Source of the DNA: Alphaproteobacteria bacterium UBA6187 | GTDB lineage: Bacteria > Pseudomonadota > Alphaproteobacteria > Rickettsiales > UBA6187 | NCBI GenBank assembly: GCA_002422795.1 | Contig: DITJ01000007.1 | Location: 1-21,977, forward strand | DNA length: 21,977 bases | Reading direction: 5' to 3' | Shown: positions 6,514 through 13,629 of the stretch, piece by piece | How positions within the stretch are numbered: position 1 is the first letter of the stretch | How the letters are laid out: each line of letters starts with the position of its first letter | Notes under the pieces: generated by a model | Databases searched by the model: none | The model's input: the letters and a program-made list of their open reading frames with translations, nothing else | Told to the model about the DNA's origin: nothing | Program-made: the position numbers and the translations under genes

Positions 6514-6681
6514 CTAAAGCACTAAATCCGCAATTTGTATCATTGGTACATTCTTAGTTTTACGTCGGGGTTCTCCAAGAATTATCCTCTTGTAATCATT
6601 CGCAGATAGAGGGTTATAAGATTCAGAATTTTGTATATTGAAAGTACTTGGTTTTACTAGAGCTTCCCAAACAAAGCCCAT
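6514..6681 (-). pseudogene. DUF3800 protein fragment
   Basis: A 55-codon frame below usual ORF cut-offs, ATG at 6681 and TAG at 6514-6516; the frame is open further upstream to about 6714. It contains SYNPLSANDYKRIILGEPRR and, close to the end, KTKNVPMIQIADLVL. This matches the pattern of the C-terminal half of DUF3800 proteins as I remember them (a 'Y-PL' segment, then 'K-K--P-iQiADL-LyP'), a family of RNase-H-like fold often found in phage and defence contexts. A full protein is about 200-250 residues; the N-terminal part and everything after ADLVL are missing, so it is a remnant. Confidence 0.5.
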
Positions 6682-6722
6682 ATTTTGGAATATTTTAAGA
6701 TTTTTTGCAATTTATTATACTA

Positions 6723-6754
6723 TTTAATGATTTGTAATAAAAGTTTAATGATTT
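6723..6754 (+). promoter_or_regulatory. tandem 11-bp direct repeats upstream of the RTX-like gene
   Basis: TTTAATGATTT occurs at 6723-6733 and again at 6744-6754, exactly 21 bp apart (two helical turns). It lies about 50-80 bp upstream of the start codon. The spacing suits a cooperative activator or repressor binding on one DNA face. Functional role is inferred only. Confidence 0.25.
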
Positions 6755-6801
6755 ATGTGGTATATGTGGCATATGAGTTAAAATAATTGGAAAGCATACA
6801 A

Positions 6802-9090
6802 ATGACAATATCAGGAAATATAACAATAGGTAGTGGTAATGATGGAAAAAAATATGCCATTATTGCTTCCGGAGATTTAACTTCCACAAGTGGTGAACTT
6901 AATGAAGCAAATTTATATGGCTCATCAGGTGATAATACAGTTTCTCTTTCCAATACAAAAAACGCTTATATAAATCTTGGTGGGGGTGCTGATACAGGTA
7001 CTTTTGATAATGGTCAAAATCTAAAAATCATATCTGGTCCTGGTGATACAATAAATATAAATAACAGTAGTAATACAGCAATTGTTGCAAATGGTGGTAC
7101 GATTAACTTAGATTCTAAAAGTTCAGGAACATCAATAGCTATAGGAAATACATCTGGTACTACTACAATAAATGGCGCAAAAAATACTGAAGTTGAATTT
7201 TATATTAATGATCCGTCAATTAAAGATTCATCAGGCCTTACTTTTACTGAGAACGGTAACCCAAAATATACTACAGTTACTTATACAGATGTAAGCGGGA
7301 ACACCCATAGTTTGCAAATAAATGGTGTTACATCCTCTCAAGTTAAGGATGATTTTTCGTTTAATAGCACTGCAACACAAAATATATTTTATCCGGATTC
7401 TGGAAATTCAGTAAATAGTGCCAGTTTTGATGGCCTTAGTAAGGTAAACATATTCACATTAAGTGGTGATGATACAGTAACCCTTACTAACTCATCGGGA
7501 GTTCTTGTCAATCCTGGTGCTGGGGCTGATACTGTTATATCTACAGGTGGGCAGGGAAATACAATATTAGCCTACGGTGGAGATACTGTAACAATTGGAG
7601 ATAAAAATTCCACTGTATTTTTAGGCAATGGTAGTAATACTGTTATATTAGATTCTAATCATCAGAATGCAACTTTATATGTAGATCCTGAGGCATCAGG
7701 CACAACAACAGTTACAGGATATAAATCTGGTGATGTTATACAAGTTGGAGGTACACGTTTATCGCCTGATGATCTTGCTGCACGTACTGAATATACTAAG
7801 GAAGGTGGTAAAAATATTGCAACTTTAACATATACAGATAATTCTGGTAATAGCCATACCGTAAGAGTTGAAGGTCTTGGTAAAAATGATAAGTTATCAT
7901 ACCAGACTGGTGATTTAGAAGTACCATATAATGATGGATATTCTGGTAGTATTACACATGCTAATTTAGCATCGGGTCAAACAGGAAGTTACACAGATTC
8001 AAGGGATTTCAGTGTAAATGGTTCAAGTGGAGATGAAACTTTCAATTTCACCCGCGGAGGAAATAATTACGCATATGGCGGAGCTGGAAATGATACGTTT
8101 AATGTTAGCAGTGGCCAAAGTAATGTTTTATCGGGAGGAGATGGAAGCAACACATATAATATAACTAGTGGTGATAGTAACCGCGTTATAGTTGGTTCTT
8201 CTGATACTATTAACTTAGGACCAGATTCTACGAATAACATTATTGCCCTTAATTCAAGTTCAGGTTCTGCTACAATAACGGGTTTTAATCCTGATAGTGA
8301 CCATATATTGATAGATGATGGTAGAATCCAATCGTATCAGGATTTTACTAACAGCGGTGGAACCAGCACTTACAATTCCGAAACACAAACAACGACAATT
8401 AGTTATACGGATAGTAGCGGAAATGCCCACAATATAACTGTAAATGGAAAGGTAGATCAGAGCAACTTCGCTTACGGCGATGCCACTCCTGATCAAACAG
8501 TGACAACTACACAAGACACAGGCAGTGACCATCATCACAATAAATTTTCTGATGATATGACTACTATAGGCCTTGGCATCTTAAGTGCTGGTATTTTTTC
8601 TGTTGGTATGGCTTCATTTAGTTTTTATAATCAGAAAAATAAATTTAAAAAGGAAATTAATAATGCTGTACAGGATTTTTATGGAAGAAATCCGAGTCCT
8701 ACCACACAACAGCTTGAAGGACTTGTTGATTCGTTTGGAGATAAAATAAAGAATTTTAATGACCAGGGTAAAAATACATTTGCTATAGCTGGTGCGATAA
8801 CAGGTTTTGGTGGTGCTTCTACAGTTTTTGCAGTAACTGGAGCTGTTGCAATGATAGGTCTTACTGGTCCTCTAGGTATTGTGGCAGCTATTGTAGGCGC
8901 AGTTATTGTGGCTGGAGTTACAGGATTGATGGGTCTTTCGGCAGGTAGCGGTATAACAGGCAATGCCGCAGATTTGATAGTTACGGAAGCTCTTAACTCG
9001 CCGGATAATAAAAAAGGACCAAATCAGAGAAGGTTAGACGATGAACGTAAAGAAAAAGAAGAAAATCGTATGAAATATATCGGTCGTTAA
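6802..9090 (+). CDS. large RTX-like repeat protein with hydrophobic glycine-zipper C-terminus
   Basis: 762 residues from the ATG at 6802, preferred over the in-frame TTG at 6787 because GGAAAG lies upstream. There is no N-terminal signal peptide. Residues 1 to about 560 are Gly/Asn/Ser/Thr/Asp-rich beta-helix-like repeats, with an RTX-type nonapeptide GGAGNDTF (426-433), GGGADT and GAGADT. Three copies of a module TYTDxSGNxH lie at about 162, 344 and 535. After a His-rich spacer (DHHHNKF) come a hydrophobic helix (about 587-608), a polar segment, then a long Gly/Ala-rich hydrophobic stretch (about 660-715: AIAGAITGFGG, GAVAMIGLTGPLGIVAAIVGAVIVAG). A highly charged tail (RRLDDERKEKEENR) closes the protein. 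RTX proteins usually leave by type I secretion using a C-terminal signal; no ABC exporter genes are nearby. The tail resembles pore-forming or membrane-anchoring ends of bacterial toxins. Adhesin or toxin function is inference. Confidence 0.7.
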   Translation: MTISGNITIGSGNDGKKYAIIASGDLTSTSGELNEANLYGSSGDNTVSLSNTKNAYINLGGGADTGTFDNGQNLKIISGPGDTININNSSNTAIVANGGTINLDSKSSGTSIAIGNTSGTTTINGAKNTEVEFYINDPSIKDSSGLTFTENGNPKYTTVTYTDVSGNTHSLQINGVTSSQVKDDFSFNSTATQNIFYPDSGNSVNSASFDGLSKVNIFTLSGDDTVTLTNSSGVLVNPGAGADTVISTGGQGNTILAYGGDTVTIGDKNSTVFLGNGSNTVILDSNHQNATLYVDPEASGTTTVTGYKSGDVIQVGGTRLSPDDLAARTEYTKEGGKNIATLTYTDNSGNSHTVRVEGLGKNDKLSYQTGDLEVPYNDGYSGSITHANLASGQTGSYTDSRDFSVNGSSGDETFNFTRGGNNYAYGGAGNDTFNVSSGQSNVLSGGDGSNTYNITSGDSNRVIVGSSDTINLGPDSTNNIIALNSSSGSATITGFNPDSDHILIDDGRIQSYQDFTNSGGTSTYNSETQTTTISYTDSSGNAHNITVNGKVDQSNFAYGDATPDQTVTTTQDTGSDHHHNKFSDDMTTIGLGILSAGIFSVGMASFSFYNQKNKFKKEINNAVQDFYGRNPSPTTQQLEGLVDSFGDKIKNFNDQGKNTFAIAGAITGFGGASTVFAVTGAVAMIGLTGPLGIVAAIVGAVIVAGVTGLMGLSAGSGITGNAADLIVTEALNSPDNKKGPNQRRLDDERKEKEENRMKYIGR

Positions 9091-9295
9091 TATTTTATAT
9101 CGGAATAGTTTTTGGGCTCTGTAGCAAATAAATGATTTTGGCGTCTTTGTTGAGCTTTTGTTGCATGAATCAGAATTGCATAACGTTCTGTCTTATAGGA
9201 TTGTAACGATATATGGCGTTTCTGCCCTTAACTTCGTTAAGTAAAACTCTGGGTTATTCGGTACAAAGGTACAAAACGCGACATAGGATTAATAA
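9091..9295. other. intergenic with a third GAGC-type repeat
   Basis: No gene is visible. GAGCTTTTGTTGCATGAAT at 9152-9170 is the third copy of the repeat that flanks 5279-6019. The sequence GGGCTCTGTAGCAAAT just upstream resembles the end of an IS6-type element, but this is a short match. A small hairpin CTTAAC-TTC-GTTAAG follows. No T-tailed terminator for the preceding large gene is evident. Confidence 0.35.
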
Positions 9296-9401
9296 TTTAA
9301 TCAATTTAATTGTCGTCCATATGGAATACCACTAAATTAATCTGTAATCTTAGCAGATAAAATACCGCACGAATCACGCATCTTTTCCTCAGGGAAGTCA
9401 T
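9296..9401 (-). repeat. Tn3-transposase-tail repeat, copy 2 (copy 1 at 1891-1996)
   Basis: 106 bp, five mismatches to 1891-1996. Here the similarity is part of a longer transposase remnant that continues to about 9602. Confidence 0.7.
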
Positions 9402-9602
9402 ATCCCCTAAGAAAATTGAAATGTCCCCGCGACATCACTGAATGGGATTTGATTGCGGCAATTAATATTTCTTTTTCATGGGGCGCCAGTTTTGCATATA
9501 GATTTTCCAAAAACATATAGTTCCAGCAAATTGCTGAATTTTTGATGAGCCGATTACATGCTTCGGCAATTTCCTGGTCATCTTTATCACTGGCAACAAA
9601 AT
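9337..9602 (-). pseudogene. Tn3-family transposase (TnpA), C-terminal remnant
   Basis: About 88 codons read cleanly on the minus strand, ending with TAA at 9337-9339. They include EACNRLIKNSAICWNYMFLE, then SVMSRGHFNFLRGYDFPEEK and the terminal SCGILSAKIT. This is the C-terminal pattern of Tn3-family transposases (N-R-I-N-iI-WN, then a W/S-hHiNlLG-ydF segment). A complete TnpA is close to 1000 residues, so over 90% is lost. The frame stops being TnpA-like at about 9602, where group II intron sequence begins on the opposite strand. No Tn3 terminal repeat starting GGGG or resolvase is visible. Confidence 0.7.
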
Positions 9603-10249
9603 TCCTTGGGTTAAGTAACCTGTTCTTACATTATGTGTTTGATTCCTGGATGAGTAAAAACCATCCACAAACACCATGGTGTCGTTATGCAGATGACGGT
9701 TTAGCACACTGCAAAACTGAGCAGGAAGCAGAAAGTTTATTACTTGAGCTAAAGCAACGTTTTGAAGAATGTAAGCTGGAATTGCATTCCACGAAAACAA
9801 AGATTGTCTATTGCAAAGATGGATAGCGAAGAGGGGAATATCCACAGACAGAATGTGACTTTCTGGGATACACCTTCAGACGCAGGTGGGTAAGGAGTAG
9901 CAGACAAAATAATATGTTCATGAGCTTCACGCCGGCGGTGAGTAAATCAGCAATAAAGTCAATGCGCGAAAAGACACGCACACAGAAATTTGGACGAAGA
10001 ACTGACCTTGGCTTGGACGATATTGCCAAAACATATAATCCGGTCTTAAGAGGCTGGCTAGAATATTACGGGCGATATCCACCTACAGCCATGCATCCAG
10101 TTCTAAGACACTTTAACAAAACTCTGATTGCGTGGGCACTTCGCAAGCACAAACAGCTAAGGGGTAGCAAAACAAGAGCGATAAAGTTAATGGTAGAATA
10201 TCAACGAAACAACCGCAATTATTTGCACACTGGAAACGAGGAATGGTAG
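9602..10249 (+). pseudogene. group II intron reverse transcriptase/maturase, truncated and interrupted
   Basis: In one plus-strand frame the sequence runs LSNLFLHYVFDSWM, then the catalytic RYADDGLAHC of reverse transcriptases, LHSTKTKIVYCKDG, an in-frame TAG at 9824-9826, and then resumes without frameshift as RRGEYPQTECDFLGYTFRRR. It goes on to the maturase (group II GIIM) region GWLEYYGRYPPTAMHPVLRHFN and ends NEEW. Intact homologues read straight through the position of the TAG. The N-terminal part (about half of the usual 400-plus residues) is missing, with the junction against the Tn3 remnant near 9602. It is therefore doubly disabled: 5' truncation plus a nonsense codon. Confidence 0.85.
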
Positions 10250-10263
10250 GAGCGTTTGCTTGA

Positions 10264-10296
10264 AGCTGTATGAACCGAGAGGTTCACGTACAGTTT
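10264..10296 (+). ncRNA. group II intron domain V
   Basis: A canonical domain V hairpin: AGCTGTA pairs with TACAGTT (one G-T wobble), TGAACC pairs with GGTTCA, capped by a GAGA (GNRA) tetraloop, with a 2-nt CG bulge on the 3' side. The catalytic AGC triad is present at the 5' base. It is followed by a domain VI-like stem GACTAGAGG/CCTCTGGTC. Confidence 0.8.
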
Positions 10297-10370
10297 TGCG
10301 AGAGACTAGAGGGGAAGTGCCTCTGGTCTACTCTCCGTTAAAGAACGATAATTTCATCTTCTTGGATACC

Positions 10371-13022
10371 TTATGGAAGGTCTAGCCGGGATTCTTTATC
10401 TGGCGGTGCTGGTGAAAAATATCCTAGCAGTAATGTTAATCCGCCAACTCCCATGAAAGAAACTATACGGGCTAATGTTCCTGTGCCAGAAAGATCAACC
10501 ATAAAGAGTTTAATCACAACAATAGCAAGTAAGCTTGCACCAATAAACCAAACTATCCGCATATAATTACGGGAGGCATATATCATTATGCCTGTTGCTG
10601 TTAGCGTCCATAATATTGTAATTGAAGCTTGCACAAGTGCTGAATTAAAGAGTGGCGTATAGCTATAAGAAATACCGGTTATGTGATGTATAGCCCTTAG
10701 TAATGCTGCATTAACCCAAATAAAGGAAAATATAGCCGGGTATGCAATCAGCCTCTTTAAATTTTTATAATTAAGCCAGTCAGGCGGATATTTCCTAACA
10801 TGCAGTATGTAGGCTCCAACTGATGATATTACAGTCAAATGGGCAATATCAAGCAGGTTAAATAAAGGTATATATGGTATTGGATATGTGGCGCCATCTA
10901 AATTACATGCTGAGTATACAAATAAAATAGCCAGGAACCACATTATTGGAATAGCTCCAAGCCCTATATAGGTTTGGTTATGGTTATTAAGAGGCCATGG
11001 TGAAACCTCAGCTTTGCGGCTTATAAATCCTATTACCAGTGCTGGAATAATAAACCATGGTAAATATACTAGCGAATCACTGTTGCCTATATTTGAACTG
11101 ATAAAATATGATGCTTCTTGTGCTAGCAGAATAATCAGCAACCATAAGCTTCCAGCATGGTACCAGCGCAGTTTCTCGTTATCCCTGCTGCGCAACATAT
11201 AATACTGGGCAATAAAAGCAGCAGGCCATGCTAATATTCCACCATTCATTAATGGATGGGCGTCACTTAACTGCCTGAATGCTACAAGAACCATTATAGG
11301 TAGCAAGAAGTAAATAGGTTTACGTAAGAATTCCGACTGGTATTTATTGCCTATAATTTCCATTATTAAAACAGATCCGGCAATAAAACCGAGTATGCTC
11401 ATAGGCTCGAATTGGTGAGGAACAAAATCCCTTATTTCGGCAATGCCGCTACAAAACCACCAAAGCATTCCCCATAATCCTAATATAGTAGAATTGTATT
11501 TTTCAACGCGGTGAGTGATTTCTTTATAATGATTGTATAAATATGCGCTAAATAAAGCAGATAGGCTGATAATGGCGCAGCCTATGTAATAAGAGTTAAG
11601 GATAGGAGTCCCTTTTCCTTGGGAATAATGGTCTGTAAAAAGGAATATCCCTGCACCAAATTGTAACATTGTACCAAATAAACGGCAGAATATATTTTTC
11701 TGGCGCATATTTATCCATATTATTGCAGCGCCTTCAAGTGCCCATAAACCTGATGTTTGGCGACCATCAAAAACAAGCGGTATTGCAAGTGTAAGGAAGG
11801 TTATGCCAAGTGCTAAGAATGCTTTGGATATTATCTGCAAGCCTTTATTATGTTGTGGGTGCAGGGTATACCAAAGAAGTAAATAAAATGTTCCAACTAC
11901 TGTAGCGCTTATAGCGCTGCCATTTTCAAATGTACGTGTAAGAGCGGTTTGTAAGCCAAAACCTACAAGAGGCACGCCAAACACAATAGTACCATCAATA
12001 TAGCCTTTCAGATTCGGTGGCTGACGGGTAGCAAATAAAATCGCTACCAGAACATATAATAGGAAGAATATAATTAAGAATGGTTCTGTAGATGCAAAAT
12101 AATCAGGACTGTAGAATTTAACACCCCACAAGGTTGAAATAACAAAAGTAAAACCAAATCCAACCAGGTTTAATAATCTCCAAGTTTTAAACCATGCAAT
12201 AACAACAATAACAATATTCAGAATTAAATAATAGCTGAATAATCCAATATGGCTGCCAGCACCTGTTGAAGCAAGAATAGGAGCCAGAAAGCCACCTATA
12301 GCGGCAAGTATTGCAAGTTCCCTGGCGTCATTTTTAAGCGCAAGGAATGCGCTGGCAGCACCAAGGAATGTAAGCAATCCAAAAGCTATACCCGGATCAA
12401 TAAGGTGATAAACCCGGAATGCGGCAAAAGTGGTGAGGAATAGAATTCCGATACCGCCACCTTGTAAGGCTAGGCCGAATATCCTGCGTTTTTCTGCAAA
12501 TCTCCATCCGGCAATCATCATTGCAATAGCTGAAGCGGCAACGCATATAAAGCGTAGCTCAATAGGCACTTCTATTTGACCTGATACATATTTCAGTAAA
12601 AATGCGATTCCAAAGAAGATTATGATAATACCTGTGCTTACCAGGGCCCTTCCGCCGGTGAAGTATTTTGCAAGGTGTTTTTCAAAGAAAGATGGGCTGC
12701 GATCAATGGATATATCTGGTTGTTCAGTGACAATATCTATAGGTTTATTTGTGGAAGGCTCATCTATTACTGCGGGTTTGAATTCTTCATAGACTTCTGT
12801 TTCAGTAATTTGGCAATATGAGTGGCTGGTATCCGTTGGAATATTTTGATTAATAGGCTGTTCATCCTTTTTGGATAAATCAAATTCCTTAAGTTTCTCC
12901 CGTAAAATAGATATATCTTCCTTTAGATTGTTGGTACGATTAAACAACTTTATAAAAAGCACCATTGGTAGGATAATAAAAAAACCTGCTAAACATATGG
13001 CTATTGTTATTATTGTATCCAT
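10371..13022 (-). CDS. DUF2339 polytopic membrane protein
   Basis: 883 residues from the ATG at 13022. AGGGG lies just upstream; the in-frame TTG at 13034 is less likely. One N-terminal membrane helix (about 3-25) is followed by a polar, helical/coiled-coil segment (FNRTNNLKEDISILREKLKEFDL) and a Glu/Ser/Pro-rich linker to about residue 105. After FFEKHLAKYFTGGRALVSTGIIIIFFGIAFLLKYV, more than twenty hydrophobic helices fill the rest of the protein. This architecture and the conserved first membrane block match the DUF2339 family, large inner-membrane proteins of unknown function. Key landmarks include LQGGGIGILFLTTFAAF and REFAILAAIGGFLAP-type segments. It is monocistronic, with a promoter candidate at 13058-13086. 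The group II intron remnant ends only about 36 nt beyond its stop. Confidence 0.88.
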   Translation of the reverse strand: MDTIITIAICLAGFFIILPMVLFIKLFNRTNNLKEDISILREKLKEFDLSKKDEQPINQNIPTDTSHSYCQITETEVYEEFKPAVIDEPSTNKPIDIVTEQPDISIDRSPSFFEKHLAKYFTGGRALVSTGIIIIFFGIAFLLKYVSGQIEVPIELRFICVAASAIAMMIAGWRFAEKRRIFGLALQGGGIGILFLTTFAAFRVYHLIDPGIAFGLLTFLGAASAFLALKNDARELAILAAIGGFLAPILASTGAGSHIGLFSYYLILNIVIVVIAWFKTWRLLNLVGFGFTFVISTLWGVKFYSPDYFASTEPFLIIFFLLYVLVAILFATRQPPNLKGYIDGTIVFGVPLVGFGLQTALTRTFENGSAISATVVGTFYLLLWYTLHPQHNKGLQIISKAFLALGITFLTLAIPLVFDGRQTSGLWALEGAAIIWINMRQKNIFCRLFGTMLQFGAGIFLFTDHYSQGKGTPILNSYYIGCAIISLSALFSAYLYNHYKEITHRVEKYNSTILGLWGMLWWFCSGIAEIRDFVPHQFEPMSILGFIAGSVLIMEIIGNKYQSEFLRKPIYFLLPIMVLVAFRQLSDAHPLMNGGILAWPAAFIAQYYMLRSRDNEKLRWYHAGSLWLLIILLAQEASYFISSNIGNSDSLVYLPWFIIPALVIGFISRKAEVSPWPLNNHNQTYIGLGAIPIMWFLAILFVYSACNLDGATYPIPYIPLFNLLDIAHLTVISSVGAYILHVRKYPPDWLNYKNLKRLIAYPAIFSFIWVNAALLRAIHHITGISYSYTPLFNSALVQASITILWTLTATGIMIYASRNYMRIVWFIGASLLAIVVIKLFMVDLSGTGTLARIVSFMGVGGLTLLLGYFSPAPPDKESRLDLP

Positions 13023-13057
13023 AACCCCTACCAATCAATTTATAATTTCCTTATCTT

Positions 13058-13086
13058 CTTATAATACTTTGTTAATTGAAAGTTAA
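13058..13086 (-). promoter_or_regulatory. candidate promoter of the DUF2339 gene
   Basis: On the minus strand TTAACT (13086-13081), 17 bp, TATAAG (13063-13058), giving a start about 30 nt upstream of the ATG at 13022. Confidence 0.4.
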
Positions 13087-13158
13087 TTCTAAATAAACGT
13101 TGTAATAATTCTGCATATTAGATAAATTTTTGAAATTGTCCTTCGTTTGAAGGCTTGC

Positions 13159-13186
13159 TTGACGGTTGCGTAGTAACCATTATAAT
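13159..13186 (+). promoter_or_regulatory. strong promoter firing into the IS982 palindrome
   Basis: TTGACG (13159-13164), a 16-bp spacer and a perfect TATAAT (13181-13186). The predicted start (about 13192) coincides with the first base of the palindrome at 13192-13255. No gene follows for 440 nt until the repeat-protein gene at 13630. Confidence 0.5.
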
Positions 13187-13191
13187 AATTT

Positions 13192-13255
13192 TAACCCGAG
13201 TAACTCTTAAGGAAAACTTTTGCATTTAAGTTTTCCTTAAGAGTTACTCGGGTTA
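13192..13255. mobile_element. joined IS982 ends: near-perfect 64-bp palindrome
   Basis: Two 28-bp arms (13192-13219 and 13228-13255) are exact complements around an 8-nt centre, TTGCATTT. Each arm begins with the same ACCCGAGTAAC sequence that terminates the IS982 remnant at 1530-1888, here with CTCTTAAG instead of CGCTTAAG. It is what remains if an IS982-type element loses its whole interior, leaving both ends back to back. As RNA it would form one very stable hairpin. Confidence 0.7.
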
Positions 13256-13629
13256 TTTATGGCAATGATGCATCAACCATCGTTTCATGTGGTTCTACTA
13301 CACATCGCCAAGGGTTTCCTGTGAGTTGAACTTAGACACCTCATAAAAACTATTTCCTACGCCTGGTTACCGCTATCTTTTTCAGCTTATAAAACTATCA
13401 AATATTTGGTGCTATAGGCTCATCAATTTATAATTTTCATTGCAAATTTAATTTGTGCAGTTCTTTTGGTGTTTTTTTTCTATATGCAATAAAAGATTAG
13501 TCATCATGAAAAATTATGTTGAATATCAGTTCTTTATGTTCTTCGTTCATTCTTCATATAGATAATTTAGTCAGTTAGAATTACAAATCTAAACACGCCA
13601 CATTAATTTTAACACTAAAGGAGAATACA
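13256..13629. other. long leader/intergenic region before the repeat-protein gene
   Basis: 374 nt with no convincing gene. It opens with a 21-codon ATG frame (from 13259) without a ribosome-binding site. CACCTCATAAA followed by ATTTCCTA (about 13340-13365) echoes the sequence left of the IS982 remnant near 1500-1527, suggesting another mobile-element scar. No strong promoter directly ahead of 13630 was found; AAGGAG lies 7 nt before that ATG. Confidence 0.35.

Larger units (their letters stand above)
9602..10335 (+). mobile_element. 5'-truncated group II intron
   Basis: The 3' part of a bacterial group II intron: the end of a reverse transcriptase/maturase gene, then domain V (10264-10296) and a domain VI-like hairpin (about 10302-10332). 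The whole 5' ribozyme (domains I to III) and the first half of the protein are missing, so the element cannot splice or retrohome by itself. The exact 3' boundary is uncertain. Confidence 0.8.

Noticed and set aside
8260..8963. Minus-strand ORFs of 92 and 94 codons
   Set aside because: Antisense shadows of the RTX-like gene, driven by its repetitive composition.
9113..9140. Possible IS6-type terminal repeat (GGGCTCTGTAGCAAAT)
   Set aside because: The match is short and there is no partner repeat or transposase in the window, so it is mentioned only within the intergenic note.
9462..9845. Minus-strand ORF of 127 codons
   Set aside because: It spans the junction of the Tn3 remnant and the group II intron in a frame that matches neither; the adjacent frame gives the clear transposase C-terminus.
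13259..13324. 21-codon ATG frame after the IS982 palindrome
   Set aside because: There is no ribosome-binding site, the composition is mixed and there is no second line of evidence, although a promoter lies upstream.
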